DNA of 64,000 bases, from contig PLMK01000026.1 of the NCBI GenBank assembly GCA_003142475.1, positions 11,566 to 75,565 on the forward strand, written 5' to 3'. Every line of letters begins with the position of its first letter. Within the stretch, counting starts at the first letter, position 1. Origin of the DNA: Ignavibacteriota bacterium. GTDB taxonomy: Bacteria > Bacteroidota > Ignavibacteria > UBA10030. Shown piece after piece: positions 7,782 through 17,790 of this stretch. A program made the position numbers and the translations under genes. A model generated the notes under the pieces. It ran no database searches. It was given only the letters and a program-made list of their open reading frames with translations, and was not told the DNA's origin.

Positions 7782-10139
7782 CTAATTGTTCGTGTCGAAA
7801 TCTTCATGTGTTAGTACTCTGGGACAACCATACAAAGCTCTCATTTGTTGCGGAGTGTTGTGTGTATCGACAAAATTTCCCCAAATCATGAACCACGCCC
7901 ACAGAGGTTGATGTGCCAAAATATCCGGAGTCGGCACTTCTCCTACTTCCCCTAAAGCAATCACTTTTCCTTGACCGAGATGAGCAAGGTCATCGTGATG
8001 ACTTTGTCTATAATCACTGTGATAGACATCTGTAGCCAGGACATCGACAAAGTCCAACCCCGGGAAATAATCTTCATACGCATATGCTTCATCATTGATG
8101 AGTTGACGCGGTCCATTTGTATTCCATACCCAAATTAAATTGTTGAGCTTATGGTAATGAACAAATCGATCAAACATCATCCTGTATAGTTTTGCAGATC
8201 CATTTTCACCCTTACGATTTCCCCACCAGAACCAAACGCCATTCAGTTCATGATATGGTCTCCACAAAACAGGCACACCTAAAATCTGCAATTCATTGAG
8301 ATATCGAGCTATACTATCCACACGGCTTATCCACTTTAAATTCAGTTTTGTACCTGGTGTTATTAATTCTTCCCATTCCTTATCCGTCATTTTAGCCTGC
8401 ACACTTTCTTTCCATCCGAACGGTGGATCATCTTGCGGCCTCCCAACATGCCACATTAAGGTGATAATATAGCCCTCTTTGAATTTCTTATATGCTGTCT
8501 GGATAAGTGTATCTGTGTATCCTTTATGAAAGTAACCTGCAAAATCGCAGCCCCATATTTCCGGCAATTTTCCAGTAAGTTCTTTGACACGGTTAGGATA
8601 AGTATCTATCCTCCCAACATAATTATGATGCCCGGCGATAATCTTCTTTCCCTGGAATGAATAAAGCTGATCTAGCAGTTTTTTCGCTTCCGGTGTCGCA
8701 TGGTCATTAACAGGTCCATAACGCGGATGTTCCGTGCGTAGTGTCTCATGATTTAACCGATTGATACAATTGATCATTGCGCGTGAAGTGTGGTACGTTC
8801 CCTTCCAGATCGATCCTTTAGGGCCTTTGGCTAATTCGGGTACGATGTCCGTCCCGCCCCAATACCAGCCGCCATGGACTTGATCGATCACGTATCGTTT
8901 GCAATATTCCCATTGCATAACAAATTTCTGATAATATTGTTCGGCATCATTGGGGAAGAGTTCAGACATCATCAGGAATGCATTCAGCGCTTCCACTTGT
9001 GGCCACCATTCTTTTGTGTTCCGAACAATCGTTGCGCCTTTCTCTCCGGGGAAATAATAACCTCCATCATAAATACCTCCGTGTTCCTTATCCCAGCCGA
9101 ATCGTAATGCATGATCGACCATCTTCTTCGCAATTTTGAGGGTGGCGGTATCGTTTTTGATTCCCAGTGCTTCTGATGCCTCCAACATGAGATATGCCGT
9201 TTCAACATCATGGCCAAATGAAACATGGTCATATTCATAATTTTTTTCTCGAGCAGTGGCAGAAGAATCCCTATAAGAAATAGGTGTCCAATCCCGTTGA
9301 AAAAACAAGGTCAAATATCCTTTATCCGTCGTAATAGTATCCCGCACGAGCCGAAGCATAGACGCTAATCGTTCTTTCAGTGTAGAATCCGGCCATACCT
9401 TATAAAGCTCGGTAAAACATTCAAGAATATGAATTGAAGAATTCTGATCCTTGGGCGGTGAAATTTTATATCTGCCTTGAAAACGAATATCTTCCTTTGG
9501 AGGCTGAAATGTTATTCCATCGGGGAATGGGGTTCCGTCCCTCGACATAAATTGAAAATATCCGCCGTACTTCGGATCATAACTATATTTATCCAGCCAC
9601 CTGAATGCATCCTGCGCCATTTTCAATGCGACAGTATCATGAGAAGTATTGAAATAGGCCGCTAATCCATAGATAGCAAATGCCTGCCCGTATGCGAGTT
9701 TCAGAATCTGGCCCTGTTCCTTTTTTGGCTCGCCGGTTCTTGTAACTAAATTATAGAACCCGCCATATTCTTTATCCCACATGGCATCTTTCAAATACTG
9801 AACACCATGCTTCGCCATATCCCGAAAGACATTATCTTTCTGATAGAACAGTGCAGCGTTGGATCCGGACCAGATGTGGCGCGCCTGCGTCACGATCATT
9901 TTATCCTGCGGACCTTCCACCCGTCCTTGATAATTGAGGTCGCTGAAGTAACCGCCGTAGACTGAGTCAATGCAGGTCGGATACCACTGCTTCAGTTCAT
10001 CGCGTAGAACAGTTTGCATCTCTGTTGAGATCCGGGACTTTTGATTGTCAAGGGAATCAATATTGCTCTGAGCACATCCGAAGGAAAATACCATGAAAAT
10101 CATGAGACTCCAAATCAAAGTATTTTTTATGTATCGCAT
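7782..10139 (-). CDS. Lipoprotein fusion: N-acylglucosamine/cellobiose (mannobiose) 2-epimerase-family domain plus GH26 endo-beta-mannanase
   Basis: Signal peptide/lipobox FSFGCAQ; AGE-family motifs (VTQARHIWS; DQNSSIHILE; DHVSFGHDVETAYLMLEAS; WKGTYHTSRAM); GH26 motifs (IIAGHHNYVGRID; ITLMWHVGRP; VLWRPYHELNGVWFWWG; VIALGEVG). Confidence 0.9.
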   Translation of the reverse strand: MRYIKNTLIWSLMIFMVFSFGCAQSNIDSLDNQKSRISTEMQTVLRDELKQWYPTCIDSVYGGYFSDLNYQGRVEGPQDKMIVTQARHIWSGSNAALFYQKDNVFRDMAKHGVQYLKDAMWDKEYGGFYNLVTRTGEPKKEQGQILKLAYGQAFAIYGLAAYFNTSHDTVALKMAQDAFRWLDKYSYDPKYGGYFQFMSRDGTPFPDGITFQPPKEDIRFQGRYKISPPKDQNSSIHILECFTELYKVWPDSTLKERLASMLRLVRDTITTDKGYLTLFFQRDWTPISYRDSSATAREKNYEYDHVSFGHDVETAYLMLEASEALGIKNDTATLKIAKKMVDHALRFGWDKEHGGIYDGGYYFPGEKGATIVRNTKEWWPQVEALNAFLMMSELFPNDAEQYYQKFVMQWEYCKRYVIDQVHGGWYWGGTDIVPELAKGPKGSIWKGTYHTSRAMINCINRLNHETLRTEHPRYGPVNDHATPEAKKLLDQLYSFQGKKIIAGHHNYVGRIDTYPNRVKELTGKLPEIWGCDFAGYFHKGYTDTLIQTAYKKFKEGYIITLMWHVGRPQDDPPFGWKESVQAKMTDKEWEELITPGTKLNLKWISRVDSIARYLNELQILGVPVLWRPYHELNGVWFWWGNRKGENGSAKLYRMMFDRFVHYHKLNNLIWVWNTNGPRQLINDEAYAYEDYFPGLDFVDVLATDVYHSDYRQSHHDDLAHLGQGKVIALGEVGEVPTPDILAHQPLWAWFMIWGNFVDTHNTPQQMRALYGCPRVLTHEDFDTNN

Positions 10140-10180
10140 AGAGTATCGCTTTCCATGTACGCCAATGGTGAGAAGCCCGT

Positions 10181-12658
10181 TTAACGTAAGAGCATCATTT
10201 TCTTTTGAGATATAAATGTTCCCGCTTCAAGGCGATAGAAATAAACACCTGATGCGAATTGGCCGGCATCGAACCGGACACGATATGTTCCGGCTGTCAT
10301 ATAGTTATCCGAAAGTGTCGCCACAGTTTGCCCCAACAGATTAAAGACAATCAACTTGACATTGGATGCCACAGGCAATGAGAACTTTATTGTTGTGGAT
10401 GGATTAAATGGATTCGGATAGTTCTGGCCTAAGTTGAAAGTAGCTGGAATTTGTTGGGCTTGGTCGTCGGTGATTCCTGTGACAAATGGCAAACCGTATA
10501 CCTCAAATTCCCAAAGCGAAAAACCCCATTGTGTTGCTCTGGCCATACCGTTCATGCGAATGTATCTGCCAGCTCCTGATAGATTTGTAAGAATTTCTGT
10601 GCCGCCAGGACTATTGGTTGAAAAATAGATTTGAGTCCAGGTGAGCGTATCATCTGAAACTTCGATCTTATACACTTTGCCGTAAGCGGTTTCCCACTTC
10701 AACACAACACGCTGAATACTAAACTTCTGGCCAAGGTCGACGCGTATCCATTGATTGTCAGACCATGCGCTGCTCCATCGAGTCCCGGAATTTCCATCTA
10801 CAGCTAATGCAGGATTCGCTGCAGTAGTAGGTGCACCATTAATAATTTCGCCGGAAGAAGCAGCTACAGGCCGGTTCAGTGCCCGATTGATCGAAAGTAC
10901 ATTTGTCAGACGTATGGTTACGAATGCTGTGTCAGTCACTTGACCGGTCGCAATGAGTTCAAATGTCGTATCTGCCAACAGCTTTACTTTCATTGAATCG
11001 CTTTGGGCTACTGGAACGCCGTTCAATGTTACGGATGAACCGTCGACGGTATGCCAAGCAATCATACTTGAATCTCCGCTAGCAACGGTTAATGGATTTG
11101 CAGTAAAAAAGACAATGCTGCCGGAGAGTAAAACGTTAACCGTGATTTGCACAGAGTCGACAACAACTCCGCGCGCGACGAGATTATAATTCGTCGTCAA
11201 GTCCGGCGCTACAGTTAACGTGTCACTACTGTTAACGCTTTTGCCGTTAAGTGTTACAATTGATCCTGAAGTCGTTTCCCAAGAAAGTAAACTGGATTTT
11301 CCCTTTTCAATCACTGTAGAAGTTGCAGTGAATAATGAAATCTTGCCGGTCGGAATCACAACAGCAACATCAGATTGATGATTATCCCACATCGATTGCA
11401 TACCAGCGAGCATATGCGCCTGACTGGAAATCTGTACATCCGTCCATGACCACGCAAGCGATCCTGCATAACCCAAATGATAGAGCGTATCATATAATGC
11501 TGATTGATCAATATTCACCGGATTCCCATGACCGGATTCCATTGCATACTCCGCAACAACAATGGGCTTGCCTGTTCCCCACTGAACTGCCAGCGCATTA
11601 AATGGTGAAGTGGAAATGGGCGTTGATGATGAATAATAATGAACAGAAAAGAAATCAAGTTTTCCCTTCGCATCACCACCTGCATTCACTAAACGATCGT
11701 CACGGTAATAGTTCATATTGGGCCCTGCTGCAATTTTCTCTATATGAAATAAAATCTCATCAGGGGTGAGATTCGATCGGTATATTTGCTTCAAGTCGGT
11801 GCCTATCTGTATTCTTTCAGCGGCCGTCAATTTTGAAAGTCCCGGTGTAACTTTCGCTAGCGTATTATCGGTAAGAGCGTAGAAACTCCAGGAGCCGTTG
11901 GTTACAAGGGCAGAGGTATCTGCGCAATGGATTGCGCCTGAGCAAAGGTTCACAAACCGCTGGATGGAAGACATGGGTACGTGGTTAACATCACCCCAAC
12001 CAAATTCATTGCTCATGCCTTCGGGTTCATTGAAGATCTCCCAGGCAATAATAGCCGGCTGATGTTTCAGTGAATCGACCATTGGTATGAGACAAGTATT
12101 AATATATCTGCGGGTGTAATTAGTATCGTTCAGAAGCAAAGTATTTCGATTAAGAACTGTAGTACTATTGGAAGATCTGAGCATATCAAACGACCACAAA
12201 CATAGGATGACACCCACTTTACGTTCCCAGGCAAGGTCGAGCACCTTTTGAATATCAGCGATGCACACCGCGCCCGGACCGATCACGAATCCCGAGTCGC
12301 TGCTAAATTGCGGCGTGTTCACTCCATTCGTATGGAGCCACCAACGCACCACATTGCCGCCTTGGTCATGCACCTGTTGAAAAATATTTGCAAACTGATT
12401 GAAATTCACAGTCCCCGGACCCAGGTCAGAAGCAAAGTTGACCCAGGCAAGATTTGCTCCGCTTAAAAATAATTGCTGATTATTAAAAGCAATCCGCTGC
12501 TTCGGCTGCGCAGAAACAGTTTGCGACAGAAGGAATAATCCAACACTCACTCCAACACACAGTGAAAAAAAATATTTAAGAGCCCCGCCCGAAATTCTTC
12601 CAGGATGTCCCATAGATAATAATTCTCGCTTTCTCTGAAGAGCAGCACCGTTTTTCAT
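10181..12658 (-). CDS. GH5-like beta-mannanase with Ig-like repeats, F5/8 type C (discoidin-like) module and T9SS sorting domain
   Basis: AWEIFNEPEG (acid/base) and IVVAEYAMES (nucleophile region); two Ig-like repeats with 'TLNG..V' cores; NRPVAASSGEIINGAPTTAANPALAVDGNSGTRWSSAWSDNQWIRVDLGQKFSIQRVVLKWE; CTD NYPNPFNPSTTIKFSLP...KKMMLLR. The true start may be internal (e.g. MGHPGR at about 12610). Confidence 0.85.
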   Translation of the reverse strand: MKNGAALQRKRELLSMGHPGRISGGALKYFFSLCVGVSVGLFLLSQTVSAQPKQRIAFNNQQLFLSGANLAWVNFASDLGPGTVNFNQFANIFQQVHDQGGNVVRWWLHTNGVNTPQFSSDSGFVIGPGAVCIADIQKVLDLAWERKVGVILCLWSFDMLRSSNSTTVLNRNTLLLNDTNYTRRYINTCLIPMVDSLKHQPAIIAWEIFNEPEGMSNEFGWGDVNHVPMSSIQRFVNLCSGAIHCADTSALVTNGSWSFYALTDNTLAKVTPGLSKLTAAERIQIGTDLKQIYRSNLTPDEILFHIEKIAAGPNMNYYRDDRLVNAGGDAKGKLDFFSVHYYSSSTPISTSPFNALAVQWGTGKPIVVAEYAMESGHGNPVNIDQSALYDTLYHLGYAGSLAWSWTDVQISSQAHMLAGMQSMWDNHQSDVAVVIPTGKISLFTATSTVIEKGKSSLLSWETTSGSIVTLNGKSVNSSDTLTVAPDLTTNYNLVARGVVVDSVQITVNVLLSGSIVFFTANPLTVASGDSSMIAWHTVDGSSVTLNGVPVAQSDSMKVKLLADTTFELIATGQVTDTAFVTIRLTNVLSINRALNRPVAASSGEIINGAPTTAANPALAVDGNSGTRWSSAWSDNQWIRVDLGQKFSIQRVVLKWETAYGKVYKIEVSDDTLTWTQIYFSTNSPGGTEILTNLSGAGRYIRMNGMARATQWGFSLWEFEVYGLPFVTGITDDQAQQIPATFNLGQNYPNPFNPSTTIKFSLPVASNVKLIVFNLLGQTVATLSDNYMTAGTYRVRFDAGQFASGVYFYRLEAGTFISQKKMMLLR

Positions 12659-14863
12659 TTAACGCACGAGCAGCATTTTCTTTTGAGAAATAATATTTCC
12701 CGCTTCTAGCCGATAGAAATATACTCCCGAAGCGCATCGGGCTGCATCGAATGTCACAGCATACGCCCCTGCTTCCATAAATTTATCGACAAGCGTTGCT
12801 ATTTTTTGACCCAGGAGATTATAGACCGTCAATTTAACAGTGGATGCTTTTGGTACTGAAAAATCTATAGTGGTAGACGGATTAAAGGGGTTGGGATAAT
12901 TCTGCTCAAGAGAAAATATTCCCGGATTTTGAGAAGTCGTCGTTACAGATGTTACGGCACTTGTCGGCAATGCGATGCAATCCAGATACATCCACCCCCA
13001 CCACATATGCATTTGAATTGTATTGGTACCTTGAGCCAAATTTACATTTATAATATTCTTGTACCACGTCGAATTCACAGGAGTTGTAAATGTCACAGTG
13101 TCGGCGCGAACACCATTGATATCGATGTATTGGGATTTTGGAGATCCATACGGCAGCGCATATTCGAATTCAAGAGGATAAGTTCCAGCCATCTGTACAT
13201 TATTGATGTACCAGGTTATTTTACTTGAAGTATCCGTTATAGCGACATATTTATTGTTACTTGCAGTATTATCGTTTTTTACAGCAAGTCCCGAACCTTG
13301 CAATGCGGCAAACTCCGCTTCAAATTTCGTCATAGGTGGTGTACCGATTGAAAGCAGAACCGTGTTTGATACTTTCTGATGACTGCCGCTGTTCGTCGCG
13401 ATTGCTGTTATAGTATAACTTCTCGGCGGAATGCTATTCCAACTCCAGCTGTAAAAGGATGTATCATGTGAAGTAGAATACGGAGTGAAAACTGCACCGA
13501 TTTTCGTCGTATCGGAATAGAAAACAACTGAAGAAATTGGCATGGTATCCGAGACTGTCACATAAAATGTTAAACTCGTACTATCGGGATAGCTTGCATT
13601 TGTTGGAGGATTTGTGATATTAATGGACGGCCAACTATATGTAATAACATTCACAGCAACATCAGATCGATGGTTATTCCACATCGATTGCATGCCTGCA
13701 AGCATGTGTGCCTGACTGGAGATCTGTACATCAGTCCAAGACCAGGCCATTGCACCGGCATAACCAAGATGATAAAGCGTATCGTACATCAGTGACGGAT
13801 CTATGCCCGGTGGAGCACCTTGGCTGCTTTCCATTGCAAATTCAGCTACAACAACAGGTTTAGAAAGTCCGAATGAAACCGGAGTATGAAGAAATGGAGA
13901 CGTCGAAAGTCCGGTAGAACCCGAATAATAATGTACAGAATAGAAATCGAGTGCTCCTTTTGAATCGCCGCCTGCAGCAATAAGACGATCATCGCGGTAA
14001 TAATTTAGGTTTGGTCCGCTAGCAATGTTATCCAAATGGGATATAATTTCATCTGGTGTAAGAGTCGATCTATATTTTTGTTGGAAGAAAGCAGCTATAT
14101 GTGTTTTTTCGGTGGTACTCAGCTTCGAGAGTTTCGTACTAGCCTTCGCAAGAGGATTGTCAGTCAGCGCATAAAAACTCCAACACCCATTCGTTACTTG
14201 CGCCGTGGAATCCTCTCTGTGAATGGCACCTGCACAGAGGTTCACAAATCGCTGGATGGAAGACATGGGAACATGCTGAACATCGCTCCATCCAAATTCA
14301 TTGCTCATTCCCTCCGGTTCGTTAAAAATTTCCCACGCAATAATAGCAGGATGATGTTTTAGAGAATCAACCATAGGAATAAGGCAATTATTAATATATC
14401 TGCGCGTATAATTCGTATCATTTAACAACAGAGTATTCCGATTGAGCACTGTTGAATCATTCGTAGTTTTCAACATATCAAATGACCAAAGACACAAATT
14501 AACACCGACGCCTCGTTCCCACGCAAGGTCGAGTACCTTTTTTATATCGGCGATACAGACTGCGCCGGGTCCGATTACATATCCTGAATCGCTGCTAAAT
14601 TGCGGAGTGTTCATACCATTGGTGTGCAGCCACCAGCGGACAGCATTTCCGCCGTGATTGTGAACCTGAAGCAAGATATCTGCAAACTGATTAAAATCTG
14701 TACTGCCAGGCCCCAGATCTGAAGCAAAGCTGACCCATGCAAGATTTGCTCCATTTAAAAATAATTGCTGATTGTTATATGCTATGCGTTTGGGTTGTGC
14801 GAATGCAGAGAGAGTGAGCAGGAATAATCCCGCGACTAGAACCAAGAATGTATGGTGACTCAT
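12659..14863 (-). CDS. GH5-like beta-mannanase with Ig-like domain, CBM35-like module and T9SS sorting domain
   Basis: Highly similar N-terminal catalytic domain to 10181-12658 (AWEIFNEPEGMSNEFGW; VVVAEFAMES); CBM35-like FEAEFAALQGSGLAVKNDNTASNNKYVAITD...WGWMYLDCIALP; CTD NYPNPFNPSTTIDFSVP. Confidence 0.85.
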   Translation of the reverse strand: MSHHTFLVLVAGLFLLTLSAFAQPKRIAYNNQQLFLNGANLAWVSFASDLGPGSTDFNQFADILLQVHNHGGNAVRWWLHTNGMNTPQFSSDSGYVIGPGAVCIADIKKVLDLAWERGVGVNLCLWSFDMLKTTNDSTVLNRNTLLLNDTNYTRRYINNCLIPMVDSLKHHPAIIAWEIFNEPEGMSNEFGWSDVQHVPMSSIQRFVNLCAGAIHREDSTAQVTNGCWSFYALTDNPLAKASTKLSKLSTTEKTHIAAFFQQKYRSTLTPDEIISHLDNIASGPNLNYYRDDRLIAAGGDSKGALDFYSVHYYSGSTGLSTSPFLHTPVSFGLSKPVVVAEFAMESSQGAPPGIDPSLMYDTLYHLGYAGAMAWSWTDVQISSQAHMLAGMQSMWNNHRSDVAVNVITYSWPSINITNPPTNASYPDSTSLTFYVTVSDTMPISSVVFYSDTTKIGAVFTPYSTSHDTSFYSWSWNSIPPRSYTITAIATNSGSHQKVSNTVLLSIGTPPMTKFEAEFAALQGSGLAVKNDNTASNNKYVAITDTSSKITWYINNVQMAGTYPLEFEYALPYGSPKSQYIDINGVRADTVTFTTPVNSTWYKNIINVNLAQGTNTIQMHMWWGWMYLDCIALPTSAVTSVTTTSQNPGIFSLEQNYPNPFNPSTTIDFSVPKASTVKLTVYNLLGQKIATLVDKFMEAGAYAVTFDAARCASGVYFYRLEAGNIISQKKMLLVR

Positions 14864-14910
14864 GGTGTGCTCCGTACGAATTGATGGAACTCAAATCTAT
14901 AAATGAATGA

Positions 14911-14955
14911 ATAAAAATGGCCGACAAGTATTTGTAGAAACTTGCCGGCCACTCA
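14911..14955 (-). terminator. Rho-independent terminator-like hairpin for the beta-helix gene
   Basis: tggccgacaagt / acttgccggcca stem (one mismatch) with a T run on the minus strand, just 3' of CDS 14987-17722. Confidence 0.7.
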
Positions 14956-14986
14956 AAAAAACGATTACTATTCTACAGCATACTGC

Positions 14987-17722
14987 TTATTTGAGAAGCA
15001 GCATCTTCTTCACTGAACTGAAGTTTCCGGCTTCTATGCGATAGAAATACACGCCCGATGCCAGTCTGCTTGCATCAAACACAACAGATTGCTGTCCTGC
15101 ATTCATACGAGTGTCAATCAATGTACGAACTTGTTGACCCAGGATGTTATACACGAGCAACTTCACATTGGAAGCCTTTGCTAATGAGAAGTTGATCGTT
15201 GTTGTTGGGTTGAACGGATTCGGATAGTTCTGCTCAAGCGCAAATGCGGTCGGCATCGATCCATTATTATTGACGCCTGCCTGGATATCCTGTTTTATTA
15301 ACTGGACATAGTCAACATTCACGCCGCCGCCGCTTAGCACTAACTTATGTGTACCTGCAGCTAACGTAAAGGTCGGTGATACAACATCATTACCCGTAGA
15401 ATCTAACTTCGTCGTACTACCAGTTTGATATTTGAACGGAAGATTTGCAGTCGCAAGAGTTGTGCCTGCTTCTGATATCACTATTGGTGCATTCGTGGTA
15501 GCAAGATTCTGCCCAAATATTCGAAGTTTGTATGTTCCACCGATATCTGCTTTAGCAGTAATAGTATCTTTCCCTGCAGTACCCAAAGATACGTATTGGA
15601 AGTTGGATGCAACCCAAGTAATACCTATAGCAGAAGCTGTCGCACTTGTCGATACAGCGGTTGCACCGGTTAATTTTATCGTATCTGTACCGGCTACATT
15701 ATATCTGGCGAGATCGACTTCGGCTATCTGTAGAGTGCCCCATCCACCGCTTTGAAACACACCGATTGTATTTGATCCCGCTGTTAAATCGAATGCCACT
15801 GTATTGCTCGAAGCATAAACGGTATTCGTTGGATCCATGGTCATCCATTGCCAGCCAGTGCTCGAGACACCTTTCGTCCATTGAATATTGCCATTAGATG
15901 CTGAGTTGGCACCATCACTAATTGGATCACCACCCCAACTATATGTATTTATATCACCGATTCGGCCACCATTAACCTGGAAATCCATTCCAATTGATCC
16001 AGTATTGCCTTGCATATTAATCTGCCATTTTGCTTGGTATTGTCCTGCCTTACCAGAAGGTACATTAAATGTCCACCCAAGCGTTCCCACATTGGCATAG
16101 TTCCAATAGATGAACCCTTGATTGGTTCCAACAGCAGAGGTACCACTTATTCCGCCATTCTCTGCTTCGATCTTTGCTTTGACCGAATCTATAACTACTT
16201 GACCGGCTAATTTTTCGATATCTGCAATATTCTTAGTTTGATTAGCTAAGAACGTTGCTTTTTGAGTTGGAAAATAGTTAAGATCACCGATAGGCAAACC
16301 ATCAGTGCCAGCAGTCATAAGTGTGGCATCGGTATACGCAAAGTTTTCCGGTAACGGCCACGTATCTAAAGCATAATCTGTCTGAGGATGGTAGAAGAAT
16401 GTGGTTGATGCCGCACTACCACGGACTTGCGTAATAAACTTCCACATCGAGTCCACCATTGTTGAAGGAGATGCGCTAATCGATGCTGGATATTCTCCCA
16501 CCTTTTTCCAGTCTGTATCATATAGATAATTAGGCATACCTGCTGGTAGTGCCGATAACCAGTTCGTATCTGAAACAAACATATGGCCATTACCGCCCGC
16601 AAGGCTATATGGAGTTAGATAATCGGCTTTAGAAACTGGATCAATAAACCATGCGCGTGTTATGCTATCAGGGCTTCCATATTTTGCTTTAATCAATGGA
16701 TCGAGATATGCATACTCCTTTGTAATAACAATTCTGCGCGCTTGTTCTGTACCATATATTGCAGGTAAGGTACCAATGCCAAATAAACCGCTGTATATCA
16801 TTCTCGCATCACGGCCGGCTGTTTGCATATCGGCATATCCTTCACCTTCCCACCATCCATTGATGATGAGATTGTTTGCAAAGTATGCATTTTGATACCA
16901 ATTACCTGAATTGGACATAACGCCTCGGCCTAAATTCACCACCGTATTGTGGTTATATCTTAAGTACTTTGCAGAACCACCTTCCATCTGGAACGTGGTA
17001 AATCCAACATTAAAGAATGTGTTATTTTCCATGATAACCGAGTCTTGATCCGCCCAAATAGAAATACCACGGCCAGACCATTGTTGTGTCGGTGGTTTTT
17101 CTTCTAAATTACGGAATTTACAGTTTCGAATATAACATTCGTTACCCGTTCCCGTGAAAACCACAAGTGAAAAATTACTGTGTTCAAACACACATCCGTC
17201 AATGATAAACCTGCAATTACTTCCACTAAACACGACAGGTTGATATGCACCCTGTCCGCCATTATCAGCATACATTCCGCTAATCCAAATGTTTTTTAAT
17301 GTTGTATTAGCTCCCGCTGCCAGGAGTGCTCCAGATGAACCCGTACCATCAGGGCGAGTGCCATTCATTTGAAGTACCGGTGGGTAGTGGCCTGCGGGGA
17401 TACTCGACATCGGATCTGCAACAATTACTAATGGAAAGCTATTACTGACTGCATCCACTTCCCAATATTGTCCATCCATTTTTAATTTGTAGACGCGGGT
17501 TGAACTCTTTCTTGCACCGCCTGCAACCGTATCGCTATTTATAGCGTCTCGAAGTGCGTTTACTCTTATATTGAAACCGGTTTGATAACATGCAACATCC
17601 ATAGTATCTCCCCTTATCACATTTGTGGTATCCGCCACTGTTTGCGCCCTAACTTGCCGGTAAGGTAAAACCAACACTCCAACAAGAAATATAAAGAGCG
17701 AAAAATTTAAAAAAGTTTTCAT
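14987..17722 (-). CDS. Secreted right-handed beta-helix (pectate-lyase-like fold) protein with carbohydrate-binding-like modules and T9SS sorting domain
   Basis: Signal peptide; beta-helix coils (TTLKNIWISGMYADNGGQ, CRFIIDGCVFEHSNFSLVVFTGTGNECYIRNCKFRN, DSVIMENNTFFNVGFTTFQMEG); two CBM-like 'KIEAENGG' / 'YKLRIFGQN' regions; CTD NYPNPFNPTTTINFSL. Confidence 0.75.
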   Translation of the reverse strand: MKTFLNFSLFIFLVGVLVLPYRQVRAQTVADTTNVIRGDTMDVACYQTGFNIRVNALRDAINSDTVAGGARKSSTRVYKLKMDGQYWEVDAVSNSFPLVIVADPMSSIPAGHYPPVLQMNGTRPDGTGSSGALLAAGANTTLKNIWISGMYADNGGQGAYQPVVFSGSNCRFIIDGCVFEHSNFSLVVFTGTGNECYIRNCKFRNLEEKPPTQQWSGRGISIWADQDSVIMENNTFFNVGFTTFQMEGGSAKYLRYNHNTVVNLGRGVMSNSGNWYQNAYFANNLIINGWWEGEGYADMQTAGRDARMIYSGLFGIGTLPAIYGTEQARRIVITKEYAYLDPLIKAKYGSPDSITRAWFIDPVSKADYLTPYSLAGGNGHMFVSDTNWLSALPAGMPNYLYDTDWKKVGEYPASISASPSTMVDSMWKFITQVRGSAASTTFFYHPQTDYALDTWPLPENFAYTDATLMTAGTDGLPIGDLNYFPTQKATFLANQTKNIADIEKLAGQVVIDSVKAKIEAENGGISGTSAVGTNQGFIYWNYANVGTLGWTFNVPSGKAGQYQAKWQINMQGNTGSIGMDFQVNGGRIGDINTYSWGGDPISDGANSASNGNIQWTKGVSSTGWQWMTMDPTNTVYASSNTVAFDLTAGSNTIGVFQSGGWGTLQIAEVDLARYNVAGTDTIKLTGATAVSTSATASAIGITWVASNFQYVSLGTAGKDTITAKADIGGTYKLRIFGQNLATTNAPIVISEAGTTLATANLPFKYQTGSTTKLDSTGNDVVSPTFTLAAGTHKLVLSGGGVNVDYVQLIKQDIQAGVNNNGSMPTAFALEQNYPNPFNPTTTINFSLAKASNVKLLVYNILGQQVRTLIDTRMNAGQQSVVFDASRLASGVYFYRIEAGNFSSVKKMLLLK

Positions 17723-17790
17723 AAAATAACTCCTATATGTTTGTGAAAGAATATAGTGATTTTATAACGCTACAACTGTCAAACTCATAC

